Source of the DNA: Caulobacter sp. CCUG 60055
GTDB lineage: Bacteria > Pseudomonadota > Alphaproteobacteria > Caulobacterales > Caulobacteraceae
Direction of reading: 5' to 3'
Length of the DNA stretch: 64,000 nt
NCBI RefSeq assembly: GCF_022750545.1
Contig: NZ_PUIC01000017.1
Coordinates: 45,302-109,301, forward strand
The notes below the pieces were generated by a model. That model had not been told where the DNA came from, did no database searches, and saw only the letters and a list, made by a program, of their open reading frames with translations. Positions within the stretch are counted from its first letter, which is position 1. Each line of letters begins with the position of its first letter. Below are positions 13,824 to 22,021 of this stretch, piece after piece. The position numbers were made by a program, and so were the translations under genes.

Positions 13824-16604
13824 GTGATAACCTTCGATAGCAGCAGCCTGCTTGGCTATTATCTCTCCAAGGCCGGGGTCAACGCCAACGGCGGCGCGGC
13901 TACGCCTGGCGCCGGCGCGGCCGCCAAGAAGCTGCCGACGCCGCCTTGGGACCTGAAGGCCAAGGTTCCGCGCGCCAACGATCTGGTCAAACAGGTGATG
14001 AGCGGCGGCGCTTTCGTCAACGAAGGCGCGGCCAAGCTCGACGTTCCCGGCGCCAGCCACGACTATCAGAAGATGTTCGCGCTCTATCAGGCGCTCAACA
14101 CCCTGAGCGGCCTGGCCGAACGCTACGCCTCGGCCAGCACGCCGGCCGCCGAGAAGGCCAGGGTGCAGTCGCTGTTCTCGACGGGGCTGGCCCAGACCCT
14201 TGGCTATCTCAACGGCATGAAGCTCGACCAGCTGCGCCTCGCCGAAGGGGCCGCGATCGACAAGGCCGCCAAGTCGACGGTCGGGGTCAAGAGGGAGAAC
14301 GACAACTATCAGACGGGCGTCGTGCACGTCGGCGGCCCCGACGACGCGGTCAAGGCCTTCCAGGGCGACGTGAAGTTCGACATCTCGGTCCAGCGCTCGA
14401 AGAGCAACGCCGTCCAGGTGCCGATCGACCTGTCGGAAATGGGATCGACGCCGCGGACCATGGCCAACGTGGTCAACTTCATCAACGACAAGCTCAAGGC
14501 CGCAGGCGTCGACACCCGGTTCGCCACTGTGCGGACCCAGGCCGAACCCAAGGTGGTCAAGGTCGGTTCGAAGACGGTCACGCTGCCGGCCGGGCCGGAC
14601 GAGTGGTCCTTGAAGGTCAAGGGATCGGCGATCGAGAAGGTGTCGTTCTCGGCCCCGGCCTCGACGCCGGCGATCTACCTGTCCCAGCGTGTCGGGGCCA
14701 TCAGCACCGCCGTCAAGAACGGCGTGTCCGCCACCACCGGATCGACCGCCCAGCAGCTCCTCAAGTTCCAGGTCGGCGACCTGCCGGCCGGTTCGTCGGC
14801 GCCGGCGGCCAAGCCGGGCGAGGCGAACTGGGTCGACGGCCGGGTGTTCTCCACCACCCTGGGCAAAGAGGTCACGGCGACGCGAGCCACCGTCACCGGG
14901 CCGGACGGCTCGGTCTACATGCTGGCCGACGTCTCCAGCTCCAACAACGGCCAGCCGATCAAGGGCAAGGGCGACGTCGCCCTGCTCAAGTACGACTCCG
15001 CCGGCACGCTGGTCTATTCGCGCACCCTGGGCGCGGCCGACACCGCCAACGGCTACGCCCTGGCGGTCTCGCCCGACGGCAAGGTGGCGGTGGCCGGTTC
15101 GGTCAAGGGCGCCTTGCAGGGCGCGGTCGAGGGCGCGCTCAACTCCGATCCCGGCTCGGGCAAGACCGACAGCTTCGTCACCCTGTACGACGCCCATGGC
15201 GACGAGGTCTGGACCGAGCGACGCGGCGCGCGCGAGGACGATCAGGTCAATTCCGTGGCCTTCGGCGCCGATGGGACCGTCTACGTCGCCGGCCAGACCA
15301 AGTCCCCGATGCCGGGCGGCGGCGGCCAGATCGGCGGCTGGGACGGCTATCTCGAAGGCTTCGGGACCACCGCCTCGGGCGCGCCGACGGTCAAGTTCAC
15401 CACCCAGTTCGGCGGGTACGGCGACGACAAGCCGGCCGGCCTGGCGATCAGCGGGAACACCCTGGTCGTCGCCGGCGTCGAGAACGGGCGGGGCGTGGTG
15501 CGGCAGTTCACCCTGCAGCCTTCCGGCCCGCCGACGCCCGCCGGCGTCCGCGACCTGGGCGACCTGCAGGGCGGCTCGATCGCCGGGGTGGCGTTCAACG
15601 GCGCCGACATCGTGGTGGCCGGGTCGACCCGCAACGGCGCGCTGTCGGCGGGGAGCGTCAACACCGCCCATTCCGGCGGCGTCGACGCCTTCGTCGCCAA
15701 GCTGTCGACAGGACTGGGGCCGCAGGCCTCGGACCGGCTGACCTATTTCGGCGGGCAGGGCGACGACGGCGCCAGCGCCCTGACCGTCTCCGGGGGCCAG
15801 GTCTGGATCGCCGGCTCGTCGGCCTCGACCGACCCCAGCAAGCCCGACGCCAAGGACGGCTATGTCGCCCAGATCGATCCGCAGACCGGCGCCGTCGGCT
15901 GGACCCGGCGCTTCACCGCCCAGGACGGGCAGGCTGCGCCGACCTCGATCGCGGTCGACCCCAACGGCTCCAGCGTTCTCGACCGCCTCGGGCTGCCCAA
16001 GGGAACGCTCAGCTATCAGGACTCGACCCTGCTGACCTCGGCGACCTCGGTGCGGGCGGGGGATCAGTTCCTGGTGCGCACCAGCCCGGGGGCGAGGCCC
16101 GCCGCCGTGACCATCGCCGCCGACGACACCCTGGCCACCCTGGCGGTCAAGGTCCAGCGGGCGGCCGGCTTCCAGGTCAAGGTCTCGGTGGTGACCGACA
16201 AGGACACCAACACCAGCCGTCTCCAGATCGAGCCGATGAACGCCAAGTCGACGGTCGAGATCATGGCCGGCGCGCCGGGCAAGAACGCCTTGACGGCCCT
16301 GGGCCTGACCGAGGGGGTGGTGCGCACCGTCGCCACCAACTCCAAGGGCAAGGTCGATCCGAACCAGGCCAAGGTCTACGGCCTGAACCTGCCGCCGAAC
16401 ATGGCGCTCGATTCCAAGGACGGGGCCAATGCGATCAACACCGCCTTGCAGGCGGCGCTGAGCACCATCCGCACCGCCTATCAGGACCTCGACGCCAAGT
16501 TGCACCCCAAGCCGGCGACCCCGACCGGGAAAGCGCCGGCCTATCTGACCGCGCAGATCAAGAACTACCAGGCCGGCCTCGCCCGCCTGAACGGCGGCGG
16601 CTGA
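13824..16604 (+). CDS. flaEY: FlaEY-like protein with beta-propeller repeats
   Basis: The 926-residue protein starts at GTG 13824 with GGGAGCGG upstream. The N-terminal 200 residues are helical. The centre (about 340-710) carries propeller-type repeats such as GDVALLKYDSAGTLVYSRTLG, FVTLYDAHGDEVW and YFGGQGDDGASALTVSGGQVWIAGSS, resembling SBBP blades. Both sides contain flagellar-hook IN-motif-like segments, for example TLATLAVKVQRAAGFQVKVSVV followed by SRLQIEPMNAKSTVEIMAG. No signal peptide is seen. Size and position next to the flagellins fit Caulobacter FlaEY, reported as needed for normal flagellin regulation and assembly. The symbol rests on synteny and recollection. Confidence 0.65.
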   Translation: MITFDSSSLLGYYLSKAGVNANGGAATPGAGAAAKKLPTPPWDLKAKVPRANDLVKQVMSGGAFVNEGAAKLDVPGASHDYQKMFALYQALNTLSGLAERYASASTPAAEKARVQSLFSTGLAQTLGYLNGMKLDQLRLAEGAAIDKAAKSTVGVKRENDNYQTGVVHVGGPDDAVKAFQGDVKFDISVQRSKSNAVQVPIDLSEMGSTPRTMANVVNFINDKLKAAGVDTRFATVRTQAEPKVVKVGSKTVTLPAGPDEWSLKVKGSAIEKVSFSAPASTPAIYLSQRVGAISTAVKNGVSATTGSTAQQLLKFQVGDLPAGSSAPAAKPGEANWVDGRVFSTTLGKEVTATRATVTGPDGSVYMLADVSSSNNGQPIKGKGDVALLKYDSAGTLVYSRTLGAADTANGYALAVSPDGKVAVAGSVKGALQGAVEGALNSDPGSGKTDSFVTLYDAHGDEVWTERRGAREDDQVNSVAFGADGTVYVAGQTKSPMPGGGGQIGGWDGYLEGFGTTASGAPTVKFTTQFGGYGDDKPAGLAISGNTLVVAGVENGRGVVRQFTLQPSGPPTPAGVRDLGDLQGGSIAGVAFNGADIVVAGSTRNGALSAGSVNTAHSGGVDAFVAKLSTGLGPQASDRLTYFGGQGDDGASALTVSGGQVWIAGSSASTDPSKPDAKDGYVAQIDPQTGAVGWTRRFTAQDGQAAPTSIAVDPNGSSVLDRLGLPKGTLSYQDSTLLTSATSVRAGDQFLVRTSPGARPAAVTIAADDTLATLAVKVQRAAGFQVKVSVVTDKDTNTSRLQIEPMNAKSTVEIMAGAPGKNALTALGLTEGVVRTVATNSKGKVDPNQAKVYGLNLPPNMALDSKDGANAINTALQAALSTIRTAYQDLDAKLHPKPATPTGKAPAYLTAQIKNYQAGLARLNGGG

Positions 16605-16650
16605 TCCGGCTGTCTTGAAACCGCAACCGCGACAGCGTAGCCAAGAGCCC

Positions 16651-17346
16651 ATGAATTTCCTGAAGGACCGCAGGGTCGTCATCGTCGGCGGCGTGGCCGT
16701 CGCCCTGGTCGCCGGCCTGGGCCTGGCCAAGCTCGTCATGTCGCGCGACGGAGGGGCCAAGACGCCCGAGACCGCTCCGGCCGGCCAGCCGGGCCTGGTG
16801 GTCGAGATGGGCCGCGACGACGACGCCAAGCTCGATCCCAAGCGGGAGCTGCGCTGCTTCGTCGGCGGCCAGTTCGTCGGCCTGGCGACCCTGGCCGACT
16901 GCGCCAAGAAGAACGGCGTGGCCACCGGCTCGCTCGATGTCGGCGTCGACCAGAGCGGCGCCCTGGCGGCGGCCAGCGGGGCGGGGCCGGCGATCACGCC
17001 GCTGCCGCCGCAGGCTCCCGCCGCGGCGCCGGCTCCGGCCGGACCGCCCGCCCCCGCGGCCCAGCCCGCGGCGACCGAGGCCCAGCCCGCGGGGAAGCCG
17101 GCCGGCCAGGCCTGCTGGCGCTACGCCGGCGGCGACTGGCGCAAGCTTTCGGAGGTCCAGTCGCTGGGGGCGTGCGTGCAGGCCCTGTTCGCCGGCAAGT
17201 GCGAGCGCACCGGCGGGGCCAGCTACGGCCGTTGGGGCGAGCAGACGCTGCGGCTGGTGCCGGGACGCGTCGAACAGTCCAGCGACAACAAGAGCTTCCG
17301 CCTGCTGGTCGAGCAGACGCCGTCCTGCGGCGTGCCGCAGATCTAG
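16651..17346 (+). CDS. Membrane-anchored hypothetical protein
   Basis: The ATG at 16651 gives 231 residues; the open frame also runs to a TTG at 16615. A single membrane segment (VVIVGGVAVALVAGLGLAKLV, residues about 11-30) is followed by a cysteine pair in RCFVGGQFVGLATLADCAKK, a Pro/Ala linker of about 45 residues (130-150 region), and a C-terminal Cys-containing domain with ACWRYAGGDWRKL, CVQALFAGKC and PSCGVPQI. It looks like a periplasmic protein on an anchor with disulfide-stabilised modules. It follows the flaEY-like gene closely. Confidence 0.65.
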   Translation: MNFLKDRRVVIVGGVAVALVAGLGLAKLVMSRDGGAKTPETAPAGQPGLVVEMGRDDDAKLDPKRELRCFVGGQFVGLATLADCAKKNGVATGSLDVGVDQSGALAAASGAGPAITPLPPQAPAAAPAPAGPPAPAAQPAATEAQPAGKPAGQACWRYAGGDWRKLSEVQSLGACVQALFAGKCERTGGASYGRWGEQTLRLVPGRVEQSSDNKSFRLLVEQTPSCGVPQI

Positions 17347-17418
17347 CCTGAAAGGAACGCCGGGAGCCGCCGGGGGAGGGGGCTCGCGCCGGCGGACGCC
17401 GCGATATAGGGTTGCGCC

Positions 17419-17814
17419 ATGATCCGTTCGTTCTCCATCGCGGCCGCGGCCGTCGGTCTGGCCGTCGCGCTGTCTGGCTGCGCCAAGAAGATCGAGGCGC
17501 CTTACGACAAGGGCGTCTGCTGGCACGCCGTGCCGCTCAAGAACGGCACGGTCCGCTTCAACAAGCTGTCGGTGAACCAGCCAAGCCTGGAGTACTGCGC
17601 CGGCCAGCTCGAGGCGATGCGGCTCAAGTTCGTCGGCCTCGGCGGCTCCAGCGAGAATCTGATGGGCGCCTATCAGGGCAGCTTCATCTTCCTGCTGCCC
17701 GAAGGGGTGTTCGTCTCGCAGACCTTCGACGGCCCGCGCTACATCGCTCTGGTCCGCACCGGCGACGGCAAGCTGACGGCGGTCGGGGCGGCCTCGCCCA
17801 CGATATCGCAGTAA
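17419..17814 (+). CDS. Small putative lipoprotein
   Basis: The 131-residue protein has a lipoprotein signal with lipobox LSGC (Cys about residue 21). The mature part includes GVCWHAVPLKNGTVRFNKLS and LEYCAGQLEAMRLK, with two cysteines that may pair, and ends in a beta-rich QGSFIFLLPEGVFVSQ. The Cys/Trp pattern (CWH...) recalls the ACWRY part of the preceding protein, so the two may be related or act together; this is speculative. Confidence 0.65.
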   Translation: MIRSFSIAAAAVGLAVALSGCAKKIEAPYDKGVCWHAVPLKNGTVRFNKLSVNQPSLEYCAGQLEAMRLKFVGLGGSSENLMGAYQGSFIFLLPEGVFVSQTFDGPRYIALVRTGDGKLTAVGAASPTISQ

Positions 17815-17960
17815 GGTCGACGGCCGGCGAAGGGGCGTCGGCGATGCGAACATTTGTGGAACATTGACACGTCGCGCCGCTCGTCTAGGGTCGCGGCTTG
17901 ATAAGACATTCCCGCCCGCCGCGGATGCGGCCGGGCGCTTGGTGAGAAGGTGAAGGTCCG

Positions 17961-18464
17961 ATGGCGGGCAGCGTCAACAAGGTCATTCTGGTCGGCAACC
18001 TGGGCGCGGACCCGGAAATCCGCACCCTGAACTCGGGCGACCGGGTGGCGAATCTGCGGATCGCCACCTCGGAGACTTGGCGCGACCGCCAGTCGGGCGA
18101 GCGCAAGGAGAAGACCGAATGGCACCGCGTGGTCATCTTCAACGACAACCTGGTCAAGGTGGCTGAGAGCTATCTGCGCAAGGGTTCGACGGTCTACATC
18201 GAGGGCTCGTTGCAGACGCGCAAATGGACCGACAATTCGGGCCAGGAGAAATTTTCCACCGAGATCGTGCTGCAGAAGTTCCGGGGCGAGCTGACCATGC
18301 TGGGCGGCCGCGGCGAGGGCGGCGGCGCCCAGGATCGCGGCGGCGAGGACTTCGGCGGCGGCTATTCCAGCGGCGGCGGCGGATTCCAGTCCGGCGGCCG
18401 CGCCCAGCCGTCCGGCCCGCGCGAGAGCTTCTCGGCCGACCTGGACGACGAAATCCCGTTCTAG
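17961..18464 (+). CDS. ssb: Single-stranded DNA-binding protein
   Basis: The 167-residue protein starts [21 protein letters not shown] and has the full OB fold to about residue 112 ([34 protein letters not shown]). A Gly-rich linker follows, then the acidic tip DLDDEIPF, which binds replication and repair partners. It forms tetramers that coat single-stranded DNA in replication, repair and recombination. It is a single gene with a strong terminator 23 bases downstream. Confidence 0.98.
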   Translation: MAGSVNKVILVGNLGADPEIRTLNSGDRVANLRIATSETWRDRQSGERKEKTEWHRVVIFNDNLVKVAESYLRKGSTVYIEGSLQTRKWTDNSGQEKFSTEIVLQKFRGELTMLGGRGEGGGAQDRGGEDFGGGYSSGGGGFQSGGRAQPSGPRESFSADLDDEIPF

Positions 18465-18486
18465 GCGTTTCGCCGCCGCGTTTCGT

Positions 18487-18516
18487 AAAGGCCGCCTTCG
18501 GGCGGCCTTTTTCTTT
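18487..18516 (+). terminator. Intrinsic terminator of ssb
   Basis: AAAGGCCGCC-TTCG-GGCGGCCTTT is a perfect 10-base stem with a stable TTCG tetraloop, followed by TTCTTT. This is the clearest Rho-independent terminator in the window. Confidence 0.92.
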
Positions 18517-18571
18517 GGCGGTTTCTTTGCCGCCGCTTGCCGCCGCCGCGCCCGACGGGTGTAGTGCCTGC

Positions 18572-19852
18572 ATGCATTACGAGATCGTGGTGGTCGGCGG
18601 CGGCGCCGGCGGGCTGGAGCTGGCGGCGCGGTTGGGGCGGCGGCTCGGCCGTCGACGCGGTCCCGAGGCGGTGCTGCTGATCGATCGCTTGGTGTTCCAC
18701 ATCTGGAAACCGACCCTGCACGAGGTCGCCGCCGGCACGCTCGACACCCATCAGGAGGGCCTGTCCTATCCGTTGCTGGCGCGGCGCAACCATTTCAGCT
18801 TCACCCTCGGCGACGTGACCGGCCTCGACCTGAACGCCCGCCGCCTGACCTTGGCCGAGACGCGTGATCGCGACGGCGAGACGGTGATCCCCGAGCGCGC
18901 CGTCAGCTTCGACCGCCTGGTGCTGGCTGTCGGCTGCGGCTCCAACGAATTCGGAACGCCTGGCGTCGAGCACGCCAGCGTGCTGGAGGGCGCCGAGGAC
19001 GCCGAGCGGTTCCACATGCGCCTGCTGGCGGCCTTCACCCGCGCGTCGTTCGCGGCGGCCGAGCCGTTGCGGGTGGCCATCGTCGGCGGCGGAGCGACGG
19101 GGGTCGAACTGGCGGCCGAGTTGATCGAGGCCAAGACCGAGTTCGAGCAGGGCCTGGCCGCCGACCAGCGTTTCAGGCTGGAGATCGCCGTGGTCGAGGC
19201 GGCGGACCGGATTCTGGGCGCCTTGCCCGAGCGCATCTCAGCCCGCGCCCAGCAGGCCCTGGAGCGCAAGGGGGTGCGGGTGTTGACCGGCGCCAAGGTG
19301 GCGGCCGTGGCCAAGAACGGCCTGGCCACCAGCGTCGGCGAGGTTCCCGCCGACCTGATCGTCTGGGCCGCCGGCGTCAAGGCGGCCGAGGCCAATCGCG
19401 ACTTCGGCCTGGAGGTCAACCGGCTGAACCAGTTCGTCGTCGATACGCGGCTGCAGACCTCGGCGCCCGGCGTCTACGCCCTTGGCGACTGCGCCGCCTG
19501 TCCCTGGGAGGAGGGCAGGCTGACGCCGGCCCGCGCCCAGGCCGCGCACCAGCAGGCCGACTATCTCGCCCGCGCCCTGATCGCGGCGATGCGTGAGCGG
19601 CCGACCGAGGCGACGTTCCGCTATCGCGACTTCGGCTCGCTGGTCTCGCTCGGGGCCGGCCGCGGCGTCGGCTCGCTGATGGGCGGTCTCGGCGGCCCCA
19701 ACTTCTTCGTCGAGGGGCTGGTGGCCAAGGCCATGTACATGTCGCTCCATCTCGACCATCACCGCGCCATACTGGGAACGGCGCGAACGGCGGTGCTGGC
19801 CGTGGCGAGGCTGTTGCAGGAGCGCGTCTCCGGCAGGCTCAAGCTGCACTAA
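18572..19852 (+). CDS. ndh: Type II NADH:quinone oxidoreductase
   Basis: The 426-residue flavoprotein has an FAD-binding motif VVVGGGAGGLE (residues 6-16), a second nucleotide motif VAIVGGGATGVELAAEL (about 168-184) for NADH, and VYALGDCAACP (about 300), the flavin-contacting region of the Ndh family. It transfers electrons from NADH to quinone without proton pumping, at the membrane face; the C-terminal amphipathic part would dock it. The ATG at 18572 starts right at the Rossmann strand, so no extension is expected. Confidence 0.9.
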   Translation: MHYEIVVVGGGAGGLELAARLGRRLGRRRGPEAVLLIDRLVFHIWKPTLHEVAAGTLDTHQEGLSYPLLARRNHFSFTLGDVTGLDLNARRLTLAETRDRDGETVIPERAVSFDRLVLAVGCGSNEFGTPGVEHASVLEGAEDAERFHMRLLAAFTRASFAAAEPLRVAIVGGGATGVELAAELIEAKTEFEQGLAADQRFRLEIAVVEAADRILGALPERISARAQQALERKGVRVLTGAKVAAVAKNGLATSVGEVPADLIVWAAGVKAAEANRDFGLEVNRLNQFVVDTRLQTSAPGVYALGDCAACPWEEGRLTPARAQAAHQQADYLARALIAAMRERPTEATFRYRDFGSLVSLGAGRGVGSLMGGLGGPNFFVEGLVAKAMYMSLHLDHHRAILGTARTAVLAVARLLQERVSGRLKLH

Positions 19853-19946
19853 GCGCGAGACAAGGCCGGGGGTTGCGGCCGATAATGCCCGGCCCTGGGC
19901 GTTCCGCGCCCGCGGCGCGTCGTCGACGAATGTGGAGAGTACGGCC

Positions 19947-20354
19947 ATGAAGCGATCCATCCTCACCCTCGCCCTCGTGCTGTCCGTCGCGGTCGCAGGC
20001 TCGGCCTCGGCCCAGGACGTCAAGCCGGCCAAGCCGGCGACGCCGCCCCGGCAGTGCTTCTGGATCAATCAGGTCAACGGCTTCTCGTCGCCGAACCAGG
20101 AGACGGTCTATGTCAATGTCAGCGTCCGCGACGTCTATGAACTGAAGCTGTTCGGTCCTTGCCTGAACGTCGACTGGACCCAGCGCATCGGCCTCAAGCC
20201 CTGGGGCGGCATGGACAATGTCTGCACCGGCGCCGACCTCGACCTGATCGTGCCCCAGGGCATGGGCGCGGCCCCGATGAAGTGCCACGTGCGCGCCATG
20301 CGCAAGCTGACCGAGACCGAAGTCCAGGCCCTGAAGACCTCGAAGAAGAAATAG
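19947..20354 (+). CDS. Exported DUF6491-type protein
   Basis: The 135-residue protein has a signal peptide (cleavage near GSASAQD). The body, QCFWINQVNGFSSPNQETVYVNV, DVYELKLFGPCLNVDW, VCTGADLDLIV and CHVRAMRKLTETEVQAL, fits DUF6491, a family of small exported proteins of unknown function with conserved cysteines. The start chosen is MKRSIL at 19947 with GGAGAG 7 bases upstream, rather than the TTG/GTG-type start 15 bases earlier. Confidence 0.78.
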   Translation: MKRSILTLALVLSVAVAGSASAQDVKPAKPATPPRQCFWINQVNGFSSPNQETVYVNVSVRDVYELKLFGPCLNVDWTQRIGLKPWGGMDNVCTGADLDLIVPQGMGAAPMKCHVRAMRKLTETEVQALKTSKKK

Positions 20355-20401
20355 GGAAATAAGGCCGGCGGGGAGGCCGGGCCGGCTGCTATAGGCTGGC
20401 C

Positions 20402-21316
20402 ATGTCCGACTCCTCGCGTTCCAGCCTGACGCCCGTCGAATGGGCGGCCATCGTCGCCATCGTCACCGTCTGGGGCGTCAACAACGCGGCGGCCAAGGTG
20501 GCGACGCAGCTTTTGCCGCCGTTGTTCGTGGCGGGGGCGCGGTTCGCCCTGACCCTGGCGGTGCTGGCGCCGTTCATCCGCCCGCCGTTCCCCAACCCGC
20601 GCGCCCTGATCCTGATCGTGCTGCTGCTGGGGCCGCTTCACTTCGGCGTGCTCTACACCGGCTTCGCCCTGGCCCACGACCTCAGCCCGCTGGCCGTGGC
20701 GCTGCAGCTGTGGATTCCGTTCACGGCGGCGTTCGGCTGGCTGCTGCTGGGCGAGCGCATGAGCCTGCCCGCGGCCGCCGGCATGGCCATCGCCTTCATG
20801 GGGGTCTTGTGGATGACCCTGGGCGGCGGGGCGGCGCGCGACCTCAAGGCCATCGGCGTCGGCGCGGTCGCCAGCGCCATCTGGGCCCTGGGCACGGTGC
20901 TGGTCCGCAAGACCTCGGGGATCAAGCCGTTCAAGCTGCAGGGGCTGACCGCCCTGGCCGCCGCCCCGGCCTTGCTGGGCGCCTCGGCCGTGTTCGAACC
21001 GCATCTGGGCCAGCGTATCGCCGCCGCGCCGCCGCTCGCCTGGGCGGCGGTGGCGTTCGCCGGCCTGGCCTCCAGCGTCTTCGCCACCGGCCTGATGTTC
21101 TGGTTGGTCCAGCGACGCGAGGCCGGGCGGGTGGCCGGCTATTTCCTGCTCAGCCCCCTGGTCACCTGCGCCATCGGCGCGCTGTTCCTGGGCGACCGCC
21201 TGACCGTGCACGTGGTGGTCGGCGGCCTGTCGACCATGGCCGGCGTCGCCCTGGTGGCCCTGTCCGAACGCCGGGGCTCCGCGCGCAGCGCCCCGGCGAC
21301 GGCGGACGTCACCTGA
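20402..21316 (+). CDS. EamA/DMT-family transporter
   Basis: The 304-residue protein has about ten hydrophobic segments in two homologous halves (AAIVAIVTVWGVNNAAAKVA at the start of half one, IGVGAVASAIWALGTVLVRK at the start of half two), the EamA layout. WGVNNAAAKVA is the typical first-helix signature. These inner-membrane carriers usually export metabolites or amino acids; the substrate cannot be told. The 3' end overlaps the convergent SOD gene by 8 bases. Confidence 0.88.
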   Translation: MSDSSRSSLTPVEWAAIVAIVTVWGVNNAAAKVATQLLPPLFVAGARFALTLAVLAPFIRPPFPNPRALILIVLLLGPLHFGVLYTGFALAHDLSPLAVALQLWIPFTAAFGWLLLGERMSLPAAAGMAIAFMGVLWMTLGGGAARDLKAIGVGAVASAIWALGTVLVRKTSGIKPFKLQGLTALAAAPALLGASAVFEPHLGQRIAAAPPLAWAAVAFAGLASSVFATGLMFWLVQRREAGRVAGYFLLSPLVTCAIGALFLGDRLTVHVVVGGLSTMAGVALVALSERRGSARSAPATADVT

Positions 21317-21866
21317 TCACGCCGCAGGCGATGCGGGCCCCGGCCCCGCCGATCGGCTGGGCGGCGTGGTCGTCGGGGCTGGCGTGGATGACCAGGGCGC
21401 GGCCGCCGGGGGCGAGCAGGGCGGGACGGCCGCCTTCGCCCTTTAGGGAGATCAGGCTGGAAAACACCTCGCCGACGCCCGAGCCGTCGGCCGCGACATA
21501 GAGGTTGGGCAGGTCGCCGTAGTCCGGGCCCTTGGGGTTGAGCAGGCCGTGCGGGACCTTGGCGTCGGCGTGGTTCATGTGCGCGCCCGAGTTCATGAAC
21601 TTAGGGTCGGAGCAGTCGCCCTTTTCGTGGAAGTGCATGCCGTGCCAGCCGGGCGGCAGGCCCTTGACCTCGACGCGGGCCAGCACGCCGGTCGGGCCTT
21701 CCCGGAAGGTCGCGGTTCCGAGGCGGGCGCCGTCCGGGCCCTTGATCTCGGCGGTCGCCCCGGCCGGGACGGGCGCGGGGGCCGGATCGGCGGCCAGGGC
21801 GGCGGTGGCGGCGGCGAGCCCGGCGGCGATCAGGCCGAACGCGGCTGATTTCAGGACGGATGACAT
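21309..21866 (-). CDS. sodC: Periplasmic Cu/Zn superoxide dismutase
   Basis: The 185-residue protein (start ATG 21866 with AAGGAG 8 bases upstream) has a signal peptide ending near ALAADPA. Copper and zinc ligands are visible in WHGMHFHEKGDCSD, GAHMNHADAKVPHG and ALVIHASPDDHAAQ, and cysteines GDCSD and IACGVI give the usual disulfide. It converts superoxide to oxygen and peroxide in the periplasm. A longer frame to 21920 adds 18 residues before the signal and is rejected. Confidence 0.93.
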   Translation of the reverse strand: MSSVLKSAAFGLIAAGLAAATAALAADPAPAPVPAGATAEIKGPDGARLGTATFREGPTGVLARVEVKGLPPGWHGMHFHEKGDCSDPKFMNSGAHMNHADAKVPHGLLNPKGPDYGDLPNLYVAADGSGVGEVFSSLISLKGEGGRPALLAPGGRALVIHASPDDHAAQPIGGAGARIACGVIR

Positions 21867-22021
21867 CGGCGGACTCCTTGCGAAAGCACGCAAGCTTGGC
21901 CCTTTGTCGCCGTCAGGCAAGCGGCCGCGTCAGTATTTTTGCGCTGGGCCGTCGGGGGTGCTAACAACGTCGAAGAGCAATCGATGTCGATTCCGCCCCC
22001 AGAATTCTCCCGTAAAGTTCA

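Noticed and set aside
13653..16997. Minus-strand open frame (about 1110 codons) opposite the flaEY-like gene
   Set aside because: Antisense artefact of GC-rich codon bias; no recognisable domains.
18224..18571. Plus-strand extension of ndh through the ssb region
   Set aside because: Overlaps ssb and its terminator in another frame; ndh begins at the FAD-binding strand at 18572.
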